Assembly: GCF_024347515.1 (NCBI RefSeq)
Contig: NZ_AP025493.1
Coordinates: 1,426,001 to 1,490,000 of the forward strand
Direction of reading: 5' to 3'
DNA from: Vibrio gigantis
GTDB taxonomy: Bacteria; Pseudomonadota; Gammaproteobacteria; Enterobacterales; Vibrionaceae
Length of the DNA: 64,000 nt
Below, piece after piece: positions 46,709 to 57,334 of the stretch. The translations under genes and the position numbers were made by a program. Each line of letters begins with the position of its first letter. The stretch's first letter is position 1. Below the pieces are notes generated by a model that saw only the letters and a list, made by a program, of their open reading frames with translations, searched no databases and was not told the DNA's origin.

Positions 46709-46897
46709 ATGAGCCTCTTCAGTTCGGTTTTCGTTTCGATGAAGAAAGTGTATGACTTACACATATAGCAAAAAATAAAGTAAGCTTTATTTAACACATC
46801 ACGAACAGTTATGTGTTGAAGTTGTATTAAAGTGAAGGTTCAAGATTAAACCTTGTCGTATGCTGAATACGGCCACAAGCGAACATGGAGAGCAGCT

Positions 46898-47812
46898 GTG
46901 AGTGATGTTGAAAAGTTAGACCTGAATTTACTGAGTGTGTTTTTGGAAGTGTATCGATTAAAGTCGATCACCTTAGCATCAGAATCTCTTGGTATGACTC
47001 AACCAGGGGTCAGCGGAGCATTGAAGCGATTGCAATCTCAACTTGATACAGACCTCTTTATTCGCGAAGGGCGAGGGATCACTCCAACCAATGCTGCCGT
47101 GCAACTGGCAAGCCGAGTAGAGCCCGCGTTAGAAGGAATTACAAGTGCAGTCAGCACCTTAAAGCAGTTTGATAATCAGCAGCATCACGTGTTTCGAGTT
47201 CTGGTTAACGAGATCGGCCTAACCAAACTTCAACCCCTTGTTGAGCAAGATGAGACTTTGGGAAACATCTCAATCGAGTTCAATATGGTGCCGAATAATG
47301 AAGAAGACTTACTGCAAAGTTTGAGTATGCAGCAAGCGGACTTAGCGATCGATATCCATTATCCGCAAGTCAATGGATATATGAAACAACCTGTGATTGA
47401 AGATGAACTGGTGCTCATTGCAAGAAAGGGTCACCCTAGAATTAATGGCTCGGTGACAGAAGAGCAGTATTACAATGAAAAGCACATTACTTTTCGAATG
47501 CGCCGTACGCGTTTATACACCGCTGACTACTTTACTAAATCGCCGCTTAAGCAAAGAAAGGTCAGTGCGGAATGTGATTCGTTAATGACGATGTGTGTGT
47601 TGGTATCGGGCTCGGACTGTGTGGGCAGTACGTCGCGTGATTTTGCCAATCAGTTTGCAAAACCCTTCCAGCTTCAGGTGCTAGATCAGCCATTCGAAGT
47701 TTTGCCTATGCAGCAATACATGATCTGGCATAAAAGAACCGATTTGAATGCGGCTCACCAGTGGTTAAGAGACAAGATCCAACAATACATGAAGAAGTCT
47801 GAGATCGGCTGA
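46898..47812 (+). CDS. LysR-family regulator
   Basis: A 304-aa regulator (LDLNLLSVFLEVYRLKSITLA, MTQPGVSGALKRLQSQ) of the NodD/LeuO-like subgroup. I choose the GTG at 46898, which has GGAGAG 7 bp upstream, over a TTG at 46853. It is divergent from the alkylsulfatase gene, which is its likely target. Confidence 0.87.
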   Translation: MSDVEKLDLNLLSVFLEVYRLKSITLASESLGMTQPGVSGALKRLQSQLDTDLFIREGRGITPTNAAVQLASRVEPALEGITSAVSTLKQFDNQQHHVFRVLVNEIGLTKLQPLVEQDETLGNISIEFNMVPNNEEDLLQSLSMQQADLAIDIHYPQVNGYMKQPVIEDELVLIARKGHPRINGSVTEEQYYNEKHITFRMRRTRLYTADYFTKSPLKQRKVSAECDSLMTMCVLVSGSDCVGSTSRDFANQFAKPFQLQVLDQPFEVLPMQQYMIWHKRTDLNAAHQWLRDKIQQYMKKSEIG

Positions 47813-47830
47813 GTTACAAGTGGAACAAAT

Positions 47831-47859
47831 AAAAACGGCCTCAAAATGAGGCCGTTTTT
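47831..47859. terminator. bidirectional terminator between the LysR and EamA genes
   Basis: AAAAACGGCCTCA and TGAGGCCGTTTTT form a 13-bp stem with an AAA loop. Confidence 0.92.
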
Positions 47860-47867
47860 ATATCCGG

Positions 47868-48764
47868 TTATTCCGCTTTTTGTTTTCGCTTTTGGCGCGC
47901 ATTCTTAATCATTTGAACAGGGGATAAGCCAGTGACTAGCATGGTGCCAGTGATAACAAGAATAGATCCGACAATGGTATTGATGCCAATGGCCTCATCT
48001 AAGAACAAGTTACCCCAAAGGATGCCAAAAACAGGAATTAGAAAGGTGACCGAAAGGGCTGAAGGCGCACCAAGCTCATTGATGAGATTAAAGTAAAGTA
48101 GATACGCTAACCCTGTACATACTGCACCTAATAAGATGACCGATGTGGTGATAGTGAGATCGGGGGCTTCTCGTATTGGCATGAAAAACACAAATGGCAA
48201 TACGATTAACACCGCTGCCCACATGCTGCCGTGCGCGTTATTGAAGGCTTCAACCTTGGGTGCTGTTTTGGTGTAGTTAGACGCGATACCGTAGCTAAAT
48301 GCTGCCATAACGGCTGCAAATATAGGCAGAATAGCTTCTTGGCCAATATTGAATGCATCCCATCCGACTAACACGGTTACGCCTGTAACCCCAATGCCTA
48401 GTCCAAGCAACACTTTGCTCTCAAGTGCAGTTTTGGTCCATATCGCTCCAATGATTGCCGCCCATATCGGTGCGGTGGAGTTTAAAATCGCAAGGGTTGA
48501 AGCATTCAAAGTTTGGGCAGCATAAGCGAAACACAAAAAAGGAAGCGCGGTGTTAAACAATCCAAGAATGAAAAAGTGTTTCGAATGAGTATTAAAAGAG
48601 AGCTTCTTTTTCAGATAAAAAGAAACCAAGAGTAGGGTGACTGCTGCGCACAGAACTCGGGCTTCAATTAGGACCGCAGGGCCTAAAGGATTCGCTGCGA
48701 TTCTCATGAAAAGAAATGAACCGCCCCATATTGCAGCGAGGATAATTAGTTTTATAAAGCTCAC
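47868..48764 (-). CDS. EamA-family (DMT) transporter
   Basis: A 298-aa, ten-helix inner-membrane transporter with two EamA repeats (VSFIKLIILAAIWGGSFLFMRI at the start; PIFAAVMAAFSYGIASNYTK in the second half). The GTG at 48764 follows AGAGGT and places the start at the first helix; the longer option at 48806 adds a non-helical leader. The substrate is unknown, commonly amino acids or metabolite export. Confidence 0.88.
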   Translation of the reverse strand: MSFIKLIILAAIWGGSFLFMRIAANPLGPAVLIEARVLCAAVTLLLVSFYLKKKLSFNTHSKHFFILGLFNTALPFLCFAYAAQTLNASTLAILNSTAPIWAAIIGAIWTKTALESKVLLGLGIGVTGVTVLVGWDAFNIGQEAILPIFAAVMAAFSYGIASNYTKTAPKVEAFNNAHGSMWAAVLIVLPFVFFMPIREAPDLTITTSVILLGAVCTGLAYLLYFNLINELGAPSALSVTFLIPVFGILWGNLFLDEAIGINTIVGSILVITGTMLVTGLSPVQMIKNARQKRKQKAE

Positions 48765-48960
48765 AGCATGAACCTCTGAAGATGTAAAACACCGACTATG
48801 AATCAAAGCTAAGTATTACACAAACTTAGATCTTAACATTGGTAACTGTGGGTATAGGTTTGAGCTCTTAAATAGGAATAGATTTGATTGATTTCGTTCT
48901 GTTTATTGATCCTGATTTGATGAGTAATTTAGCGTTAGACATCAAACTTAGGTGAACAAA

Positions 48961-49350
48961 ATGAAGATTGAACACATCGCAATTTGGACTAAACAACTCG
49001 AAGTGTTGAAACGATTTTATGAAGACTATTTCGGCGCGACATCGAACTCAAAATACCATAACCCAACTAAAGGTTTCTCTTCATATTTCCTCTCTTTCGA
49101 AACAGGAAGTCGTCTAGAGATCATGGAAATGGACTCGGTTCCTGAATCGAAAGATGACCTCTATGATCAATTTACCGGCTTCATTCATATGGCGATTTCG
49201 CTAGGATCAGAACAAGCGGTGGATGAACTCACCAACCGTTTGGTTGAAGATGGTTATGAACGCTTAGATGGCCCAAGAAGAACGGGCGATGGTTATTATG
49301 AGAGCTGTGTACTCGATCCTGATGGTAATCGATTGGAACTTACCGTTTAA
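48961..49350 (+). CDS. VOC (glyoxalase/bleomycin-resistance-like) protein
   Basis: A 129-aa single-domain vicinal oxygen chelate protein (MKIEHIAIWTKQLEVLKRFY with the metal-site His, and DPDGNRLELTV with the metal Glu). The ATG at 48961 has AGGTGA 5 bp upstream, better than a GTG at 48952. Relatives include lactoylglutathione-lyase-like and resistance proteins; the substrate cannot be told. Confidence 0.87.
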   Translation: MKIEHIAIWTKQLEVLKRFYEDYFGATSNSKYHNPTKGFSSYFLSFETGSRLEIMEMDSVPESKDDLYDQFTGFIHMAISLGSEQAVDELTNRLVEDGYERLDGPRRTGDGYYESCVLDPDGNRLELTV

Positions 49351-49401
49351 TGTAGGGACTTAATTGAGTTACTCATCTACCAACGGAACTGAGGTATTAC
49401 T

Positions 49402-49926
49402 ATGATGAAGCGTGCTGTGACTTTCCTTTTTAGTCTTGGGCTTATGGGATGTGTTACCTCTGAACCGGTTTATGAGCCAGAGAGTGACTCTAAGTCAGAA
49501 CCATCACTGCCAATAGGCTACCTCGGCTTTAAAGCTCACCAAGAGTGGGCCATTAAGTTCAATGACTGCACCGTTTATGATTTAACTGGCGCACAGCCCT
49601 ACCAATGGTTTGATCGTACTTCAGAGTCTGTGAGCTGTTATACGTTTAAGCCAAACGATGCTATCGAGCCTCTGTTGGTTTACTCCAATGCTGATTTCAA
49701 CAGCAACAAACTTACACCGATTGACCGCTTCCAAGAGCTACAGATTACGGAGTCTGGCTGGGGTAAATTTCCTAGCGTCTATGAGACAAACGGCACTAAT
49801 TGGCTGAGAGTCAAAGAAGGGTGGATTCACCTTACACTCGCCGACCAGACGCTCGTACAGTTTTATCCCGGAAGCCAAGACCATTCTGGCAAATCACAAC
49901 ATGATCAGTATTTTGAACAGCATTGA
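49402..49926 (+). CDS. hypothetical lipoprotein
   Basis: A 174-aa protein with a lipoprotein signal (lipobox LGLMGC, Cys 17) and a mature part with two further cysteines and many aromatic residues, probably a beta-rich envelope protein. GAGGT precedes the ATG. It follows the VOC gene by 51 bp. I do not recognise the family. Confidence 0.75.
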   Translation: MMKRAVTFLFSLGLMGCVTSEPVYEPESDSKSEPSLPIGYLGFKAHQEWAIKFNDCTVYDLTGAQPYQWFDRTSESVSCYTFKPNDAIEPLLVYSNADFNSNKLTPIDRFQELQITESGWGKFPSVYETNGTNWLRVKEGWIHLTLADQTLVQFYPGSQDHSGKSQHDQYFEQH

Positions 49927-50154
49927 GATTTCGCTGAGATACCATGACGTTTTTATATCTAGCCTAAGGAACGTGGTTTACGTATCGGGCTATTCTCCCT
50001 TTCTAACACCCCCTAAAAAATAAATTTATAAAAATATGTCATATTCACAACTTCTTGTTGAAGATGACATCGCATCTCAACGTAACCACCAATAGAATAA
50101 GTATTTAATAGGCTTTACATGGAAGCTTAATAAATAAGGATTATTTCTGTTGTT

Positions 50155-50700
50155 ATGATTTTTAGTGAAAGTTATGAACTTTATTATAAGCCAAAGTTAG
50201 AAAATAAAACTGGAAAGGTGATCGGTATTGAATGCCAACCAAGGTTCAAGGTAGAGAATGGTATTACGCTCAGCTCCAATTTTTTCATAGAAAATATTTA
50301 TTCGACACATAGAAACTACGAAATGTTCTTGTTTACTCTACAGGAGTCAACCAAGCACTTAAGAGATATAAATACATCATTATGTATTTTCATATCGGTG
50401 AAAAGGCAAGATATATTATCGTATGATCTTGCAACACCTATTCGAGTACACTGTGATAATTATGGTTTTTCAACGAGCTCTATTACGCTTCAATTGGACA
50501 GTTCACCAATAAATGAAAGTGATAATGTTTTGTTTCTTAAACTCAATGAGCTTAAAGATGCTGGTGTTAATATTTTTATTGGTCAGAATCAATATAGCTA
50601 TGATAAACGCTATGTAAACTACTATTCAAAAATCGTAAGAAAATTAAAATATAACCTATTGCTATTTAAATCAAAACTATTAGAAATAACGGCTATATAA
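50155..50700 (+). CDS. degenerate, shortened EAL-domain protein
   Basis: A 181-aa protein whose first half aligns with the EAL protein at 50954 (SYELYYKPKLENKTGKVIGIEC against NYELHYQPKIDIKTGDVVGVEC). The metal-binding Asn, Glu and DDFG motifs are replaced (FISVKRQDI, LQLDSS, FIGQNQYSY), and the C-terminal third with the catalytic Lys and ExVE is missing. It is therefore not an active phosphodiesterase, but could bind a partner or c-di-GMP, or be decaying. Base composition is AT-rich, unlike the neighbours. Confidence 0.7.
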   Translation: MIFSESYELYYKPKLENKTGKVIGIECQPRFKVENGITLSSNFFIENIYSTHRNYEMFLFTLQESTKHLRDINTSLCIFISVKRQDILSYDLATPIRVHCDNYGFSTSSITLQLDSSPINESDNVLFLKLNELKDAGVNIFIGQNQYSYDKRYVNYYSKIVRKLKYNLLLFKSKLLEITAI

Positions 50701-50953
50701 ATCAGATAAAGTATTTGACGATTATCATCAATCCCGCTCTTAACATCCCCCTGCTTTCTATTGATAGAATTGAAATTAAACACCCTATACTCCAGTAGTA
50801 ATTATCCAATAGATGACTTTTTAGCTACTTATTTTTAGTCGAGAATTTATAGATTTCAGGCGTTTATTTCATTCGCATTTATTTTTATAAAAAGTGAAAT
50901 GTAAAATGAAGAGGATTAAGCCTAATGTATAGAGCCAGCAATGAGGTAAATCT

Positions 50954-51706
50954 ATGAATGCTTTAATTAAGGATGCAATTGTTAATTCTAATTACGAATT
51001 GCATTATCAACCTAAAATCGATATAAAAACTGGTGACGTTGTTGGAGTAGAATGCCTAGCTAGATTAAAGCTAGTCAATGGCGATGTTCTTTACCCTCAA
51101 GAGTTTATGGACGTGGTCTACTCGATGGGTATGAATAATATATTGTTTAAGTTCATTATAAATCAATCGATTAGTGACGTGCTGAGGGTTGATGGGAACA
51201 TGACAATATCTATTAACTTAAAATGCTCAGATATTTTAAGCAATGATATCGCCCAAGAAATAAAAGAAATCTGTAACAAACACTCATTCCCTTATGCAAA
51301 AATAATTATAGAACTTAGTGAGAAAGACAGAAGGGAAAATAATGCTTTATTTATTTGTAAAATAAATGAAATCAGGCTGATTGGATCTAAGATATCGTTA
51401 GATGATTTTGGAATCGAGCATTCAAACTTAGATAAGCTCCTTGATTTCTACATAGATGAAGTGAAATTTGATCGTTCTATATTAAATTCTAACTATTCTA
51501 TTGTAAGAAAAATTGTCATGTTGTTGGTTTCTGCCTTTAATGCTCATGGAATATATACGGTCGCGGAAGGTGTCGAAGATGATAATACCTTGATGATGGC
51601 CGAGAATATGAATTTTAAATGTGTTCAGGGCTTTATTTTTAGTCAGGCGATTAACATAGAACAGTTAAAAGAATTTTGCTCCAGTCGGCTGTTGGTATGT
51701 CATTGA
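50954..51706 (+). CDS. EAL-domain cyclic-di-GMP phosphodiesterase
   Basis: A 250-aa stand-alone EAL domain, cytoplasmic, without GGDEF or sensor domain. Key motifs are kept: ECL in place of EAL at residues 33-35, the Asn of INLKCSDI, the Glu of IIELSEKD, SLDDFG near 148, VKFDRSI with the catalytic Lys, and the AEGVED glutamate near 205. It should hydrolyse c-di-GMP to pGpG. GAGGTAAAT precedes the ATG. It follows the degenerate paralogue by 253 bp and precedes an XRE-like regulator. Confidence 0.9.
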   Translation: MNALIKDAIVNSNYELHYQPKIDIKTGDVVGVECLARLKLVNGDVLYPQEFMDVVYSMGMNNILFKFIINQSISDVLRVDGNMTISINLKCSDILSNDIAQEIKEICNKHSFPYAKIIIELSEKDRRENNALFICKINEIRLIGSKISLDDFGIEHSNLDKLLDFYIDEVKFDRSILNSNYSIVRKIVMLLVSAFNAHGIYTVAEGVEDDNTLMMAENMNFKCVQGFIFSQAINIEQLKEFCSSRLLVCH

Positions 51707-51821
51707 GTGTATCTGGAATAACCGCGATTTATCGGTGATAGGAGTTTATTGATATAATACACTATGTTTAAAATGAACAACGATAAATTTGTTTTTCTTG
51801 AAAATAGCCAAGGATTAACCA

Positions 51822-52640
51822 TTGTTCAGTAAAAATGAATTCGGAAAGGCACTAAAATATCATAGAGTAAAAAATAACTATTCACAGAAAGATTTGGTCG
51901 ACGTACTTTCCTTGTCACACATCTCATTTCAAGATGTGACGCAATCAATGATCAGTTTATGGGAATCTCAGAAGAGATCTCCGAGTTTGTTAAAAAGAGT
52001 ATGTATTGCAAATTTTTTCTTGTGTGACTATAGCTATAGCCCTGATGAAATTCTAAAAATAAAAAAAATAGATAATTATAAGAACCCACTCATTCACAAT
52101 GATAATGGATATAGGTTAACAATTGATCATATTGCTAGGAAATCAATAGATACCTTGGAGAGTCGAGAGCGTGAAAAGATATTCGACTATCACCAAAGAG
52201 TGTATAAAGAAAAGTTAGAATCAGCTTGTTACTATGATGTCGCAGGTGGGAAAGTAGAGTTTATACTGTATTTCTCTGCTAACTTGTTAGTTGGTCACAT
52301 TGTTAGAAATACTGAATATATCATTAGTATTGGTTCTCAAAACCAAAAAGTAAGGTATGACATTATTAGATATATGTCTCACGACTACTGTGGTATTGAG
52401 ATTACACTGCCTGTATTGGACCACTCATTCGCCCAATTTATCGATGACTCTAATACGGGGGTACTATTCGTTAAAAATAAGCGCATCTATACGACGTGTA
52501 ATTTGTTCGAACTGCTCTCAAACCCAATGATCTTGGCATTTTATCAAGGTTATACCGATTTTAAGTTTCTGCGCTACGCTGAATTGCTGAAGAAGAGTGA
52601 TGATGTCTACTCGCGCTTGATTCAGTTAGAGCATGCGTAA
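51822..52640 (+). CDS. XRE-like regulator with an unknown C-terminal domain
   Basis: A 272-aa protein. Residues 1-75 form an XRE-type helix-turn-helix (FGKALKYHRVKNNYSQKDLV, VTQSMISLWESQKRSPS). The remaining 190 residues contain mixed alpha/beta sequence (GKVEFILYFSANLLVGHIV) of unknown fold, perhaps a sensing or GNAT-like domain. The start is a TTG with AAGGAT at 7 bp. It closes the AT-rich EAL cassette, which it may control. Confidence 0.72.
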   Translation: MFSKNEFGKALKYHRVKNNYSQKDLVDVLSLSHISFQDVTQSMISLWESQKRSPSLLKRVCIANFFLCDYSYSPDEILKIKKIDNYKNPLIHNDNGYRLTIDHIARKSIDTLESREREKIFDYHQRVYKEKLESACYYDVAGGKVEFILYFSANLLVGHIVRNTEYIISIGSQNQKVRYDIIRYMSHDYCGIEITLPVLDHSFAQFIDDSNTGVLFVKNKRIYTTCNLFELLSNPMILAFYQGYTDFKFLRYAELLKKSDDVYSRLIQLEHA

Positions 52641-52680
52641 GGCTCGATCTGTTCTTGTTACCTTCTTTTTATAGCCGTAC

Positions 52681-52717
52681 AAAGCTTATAGTTACAAATT
52701 TTATAACTATAAGCTTT
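52681..52717. terminator. hairpin between convergent genes
   Basis: AAAGCTTATAGTTA and TAACTATAAGCTTT form a perfect 14-bp AT-rich stem with a 9-nt loop, between the XRE gene and the convergent EamA gene. Confidence 0.6.
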
Positions 52718-52746
52718 GAGTTTTGTCGTAACCGGTTTCTAACTGA

Positions 52747-53661
52747 TTAGCCTCTACTTTTTATTTTGAGAATAAAAGGCATCACTGCGCTCAAAATGAT
52801 GACTGTAGCGCCAATAATTGCGAGTGAATTTGGCAATTCAGCGAATAACAAGTAACCAAGAATCATTGAGTAGATCATCTGTGAATATTCAACATTAGAT
52901 ACCACGTTAGCTTCTCCCCATTTGTAGGCTGTCACGCCAAACCATTGTCCGATGGACGAGATCACACCTACCAACATCAGCAGAGCCAGTTCAGTCCATG
53001 TTGGCCATTGCCATTCAATGATCGCTGGAATTAACGCAACAGCACCGACAAAGATGGCTTGGTAAGCGAGAACAACTACCTTTGACTCGATATTGGCCAT
53101 TTTTCTCACACATATAACAGCAATTGCTGCGCCCAATGCAGCAACTAAGCCTGTCCCAATATAGAACAGAGACTCGCTTTCTAGGGTCGGTTGCACGACT
53201 AACATAACTCCAGCAAAGCCGACCAAGATCGTCGTCATGCGCGCCCAACCTACGTTTTCTTGTAGAAACATGCGGGAAATGACCGCCACAAATAACACCT
53301 TCATAAACCCTAACGCAGTCGCGTCGGCAAACGGAATATTACTCACGGTTAAGAAGCTGAAGTAAAGTGCGATGAACGCTCCGGTGACACGCCATACATG
53401 TATCGACACCATTTTAGGGTTGAGCATCGCATCGATGTTACTGACGATCGATGGCATTAATAAGGTGACAAAAACCAGCTGACGAAACAGCAATATTTGG
53501 AAAATATCGATAGTCTGGCTCAACTCGCGGACAATAACGCCTACTAAAATAAACAGAGCATTTGAGATAAGCGCGAGTGCAATTCCTTTTGCTGGGTCTG
53601 ATAGAGAGTTAAAAAATGACAGCAGTGGCAGAGGCACTGAAAAGGAACGGTTGATAGACAT
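52747..53661 (-). CDS. EamA-family (DMT) transporter in the beta-glucoside region
   Basis: A 304-aa ten-helix transporter (GIALALISNALFILVGVIVREL, second repeat from about residue 160). The ATG at 53661 is chosen (GAGGTG upstream) over a longer frame running into the operators. It is divergent from bglA with two AscG-type operators between, so it is probably in the same LacI-controlled regulon. Whether it moves glucosides or exports a product is unknown. Confidence 0.85.
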   Translation of the reverse strand: MSINRSFSVPLPLLSFFNSLSDPAKGIALALISNALFILVGVIVRELSQTIDIFQILLFRQLVFVTLLMPSIVSNIDAMLNPKMVSIHVWRVTGAFIALYFSFLTVSNIPFADATALGFMKVLFVAVISRMFLQENVGWARMTTILVGFAGVMLVVQPTLESESLFYIGTGLVAALGAAIAVICVRKMANIESKVVVLAYQAIFVGAVALIPAIIEWQWPTWTELALLMLVGVISSIGQWFGVTAYKWGEANVVSNVEYSQMIYSMILGYLLFAELPNSLAIIGATVIILSAVMPFILKIKSRG

Positions 53662-53790
53662 GACACACCTCGTTGTTGAATGGGTGCTGAGCATAAAGCC
53701 TACACTAGTAGACGGGTCAAACACGGTTTTCTCTTTTTCGAACACGCCAAATTTATCTTTTGGATCAAAAAAAGATCAAATTGCCATTGC

Positions 53791-53804
53791 TGAAACCGGT
53801 TTCA
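53791..53804. promoter_or_regulatory. AscG-type LacI operator O1
   Basis: TGAAACCGGTTTCA, a perfect 14-bp palindrome, equals the sequence I recall as the E. coli AscG recognition site. It lies between the EamA gene and bglA. Confidence 0.85.
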
Positions 53805-53825
53805 ATCTGTATCTTAGTTTTATGT

Positions 53826-53839
53826 TGAAATCGGTTTCA
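53826..53839. promoter_or_regulatory. AscG-type LacI operator O2
   Basis: TGAAATCGGTTTCA has one change from O1 and is centred 35 bp from it. Confidence 0.8.
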
Positions 53840-53893
53840 GAGTTGCGGCTCTTAAGTTTGCTACCTTAAACCTGTCTATTTTTTGGCGAATAA

Positions 53894-55351
<1,458 letters not shown>

Positions 55352-55364
55352 AATGCCTGCAATT

Positions 55365-55388
55365 AAACGGCAGCGAGCGTTGCCGTTT
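55365..55388 (+). terminator. hairpin between bglA and the LacI gene
   Basis: AAACGGCA and TGCCGTTT form an 8-bp stem with an 8-nt loop. With no T-run, it may reduce rather than stop read-through. Confidence 0.4.
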
Positions 55389-55447
55389 CACTAAGCAATA
55401 CAATTAGCTGGCTTAGGTCGGCTAATTTTTTATATAAGGGTAAGTGA

Positions 55448-56446
55448 ATGGTCACAATGCTTGATGTTGCGAATCGCGCTGGCGTCTCGAAATCGACGGT
55501 CTCTCGCGTGCTGAACGGCAAGAATATCGTACGCCCAGATGTGGTGAAAAAGGTATTTGATGCGATTCAAGAAACGGGCTATCGACCAAACTTGTTGGCT
55601 CAACAATTGGCGACCAAGAAGACTAACTTTATCGGTTTTGTCATTACCAACGAGCTTTTCAACGGCCCTTACTTTTCATCTTTGATGTATCACGCCGCTT
55701 CTTACAGTGAAAAATCCAATCATCAGTTGGTGATTACCGATGGTAAACACAGCGCTGAAGACGAGCGCAAAGCCATTAACTTTCTACTCGATATGAAGTG
55801 CGCCGGGATCATCATTTACCCGCAATGCTTGAGTGAATCTGAAATCGCGCAGATCATCGAGAGTACTGACACACCGATTTTGGTGCTTAACCGAGAAATG
55901 CCTTCGAAGCCTGAGCATGCTATCACTACCGATCATTATCAAAGTGCTTGTTTGATGGTTGAACACATCATAGAGCAGGGACATACAGAGATTGCGGTGA
56001 TCCGTGGTAAAGCTGGCTCGTCGACCGATGAACAGCGTTATCAAGCGTATCAAGATGTGCTCACTAAGCATGATATTGAGCTAAACCAATCTAACGTTGC
56101 TCTAGGCAACTGGACCATGGAGAGTGGTTACCGTGCCGCGCAAGCTTTGGTGGAAAGCAAAGCAAGTTTCACTGCGATTCTGTCTGAAAACGATGACATG
56201 GCGATTGGTGCGATTAAGGCGTTAAATGAACTGGGATATTCATTACCCAAAGATATCTCTATCGTCGGATTTGATAACAGCAAAGTGGGCGAGTTTTTAA
56301 CGCCAAGCTTGACCTCTGTGAGCGTGCCACTCGAACAAATGACGCAAAAGGCGATACTTCGAATTGTTGGTGAGACAAAGCAAGCAGAAGCATTGAGTAC
56401 GACTGGTAGCTTGGTAACTCGCGACTCGGTAGCACAGCGTATCTAA
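55448..56446 (+). CDS. LacI-family repressor, AscG-like
   Basis: A 332-aa repressor with the LacI helix-turn-helix and hinge (TMLDVANRAGVSKSTVSRVLNGK, GYRPNLLAQQL) and a periplasmic-binding-type core. It resembles E. coli AscG in the core (DGKHSAEDERKAINFLLDMKCAGIIIYPQ, ENDDMAIGAIKALNELG). It follows bglA by 96 bp, and the operators upstream of bglA match the AscG site. AAGGGTAAG precedes the ATG. Confidence 0.92.
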   Translation: MVTMLDVANRAGVSKSTVSRVLNGKNIVRPDVVKKVFDAIQETGYRPNLLAQQLATKKTNFIGFVITNELFNGPYFSSLMYHAASYSEKSNHQLVITDGKHSAEDERKAINFLLDMKCAGIIIYPQCLSESEIAQIIESTDTPILVLNREMPSKPEHAITTDHYQSACLMVEHIIEQGHTEIAVIRGKAGSSTDEQRYQAYQDVLTKHDIELNQSNVALGNWTMESGYRAAQALVESKASFTAILSENDDMAIGAIKALNELGYSLPKDISIVGFDNSKVGEFLTPSLTSVSVPLEQMTQKAILRIVGETKQAEALSTTGSLVTRDSVAQRI

Positions 56447-56474
56447 GCCGCGTGCAACGCACTGAATTAAACCG

Positions 56475-56502
56475 GCCTTTGCTTGATAGCAAAGGCTTTT
56501 TT
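56475..56502 (+). terminator. terminator of the bglA-LacI unit
   Basis: GCCTTTGCT and AGCAAAGGC form a 9-bp stem with a TGAT loop and six T. Confidence 0.9.
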
Positions 56503-56671
56503 ATTCGCACTATCTATGTTTCTTGCTTGGTTTAGAAGCGATTTAAATTGGCCGAACACTACAAATCGTGACTGGCAGCGCATCTCAGAAATCCTCTTAA
56601 AACCGTGCTTATTATGAGAGTTAAAGATATGCGATATTGCGTTCTTTGGTCGATGAATTGACCATTTTAAC

Positions 56672-56706
56672 GGTAAGTAATGTGAAAGTAGGTAAGTAAC
56701 GTGAAA
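56672..56706 (+). repeat. tandem duplication at the acetyltransferase start
   Basis: GGTAAGTAATGTGAAA (56672-56687) and GGTAAGTAACGTGAAA (56691-56706) are 15/16 identical with a 19-bp period. The first copy carries a GTG that reads five codons to a TAA; the second carries the real GTG start. Confidence 0.7.
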
Positions 56707-57261
56707 ACAGAAAAACAAAAAATGCTAGCAGGTGAACCATATCAGGCTTGGGATGAAGAGCTTTATTCAGCTCGAATTGAGTGTCGTAAGGTACTCCAAA
56801 AACTCAACAACAGTATTCCTGATACGTCTGAATGGAAAGCGGCAACCCAAGAGCTCATTCCTGGCTGTGAAAATGCGCATTTGGAGCCACCATTTCGCTG
56901 TGATTACGGCTCAAACATCAAGTTGGGCAAGAACTTCTACGCTAACTTTAACTGCGTGATTTTGGATGTGGCTGAAGTCACCATTGGTGACAATGTGCTG
57001 CTTGGCCCTAATGTACAAATCCTTACAGCAGGCCATCCATTAGATGTGAAAGGCCGAGTTGAAGACGGCGTTGAGTTCGGTACGCCAATTACCATTGGCG
57101 ACAATGTTTGGCTTGGTGGTGGTGTAATCATTTGCCCTGGTGTCACCATCGGTGAAAACAGCGTGATTGGCGCTGGAAGTGTGGTGACCAAAGACATCCC
57201 AGCCAATGTGGTTGCCGTAGGCAATCCATGTAAAGTGCTGAAAGCGATCGATAACGACTAA
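56701..57261 (+). CDS. sugar O-acetyltransferase (Maa/LacA type)
   Basis: A 186-aa left-handed beta-helix enzyme with the Maa-like start (KTEKQKMLAGEPYQAWDEEL), the substrate segment LEPPFRCDYGSNIKLG, catalytic His in LTAGHPLD, and hexapeptide repeats to PITIGDNVWLGGGVIICPGVTIG and NPCKVL. It acetylates maltose- or galactoside-like sugars using acetyl-CoA. The start is a GTG within a tandem duplication. The N-terminus and the LTAGHPLD motif make it closer to canonical Maa than the enzyme at 15178. Confidence 0.92.
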   Translation: MKTEKQKMLAGEPYQAWDEELYSARIECRKVLQKLNNSIPDTSEWKAATQELIPGCENAHLEPPFRCDYGSNIKLGKNFYANFNCVILDVAEVTIGDNVLLGPNVQILTAGHPLDVKGRVEDGVEFGTPITIGDNVWLGGGVIICPGVTIGENSVIGAGSVVTKDIPANVVAVGNPCKVLKAIDND

Positions 57262-57334
57262 ATTTACTGGATACTTTCATCATCTACATTAGAGCCATTT
57301 TCTGTGTGTAGGTGATGAACTTAGCTTTCTCGAT

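Noticed and set aside
52726-52741. AACCGGTTT near the end of the EamA gene considered as a third AscG operator
   Set aside because: It lacks the TGAA/TTCA symmetry on the left and lies beyond the stop codons of both neighbouring genes.
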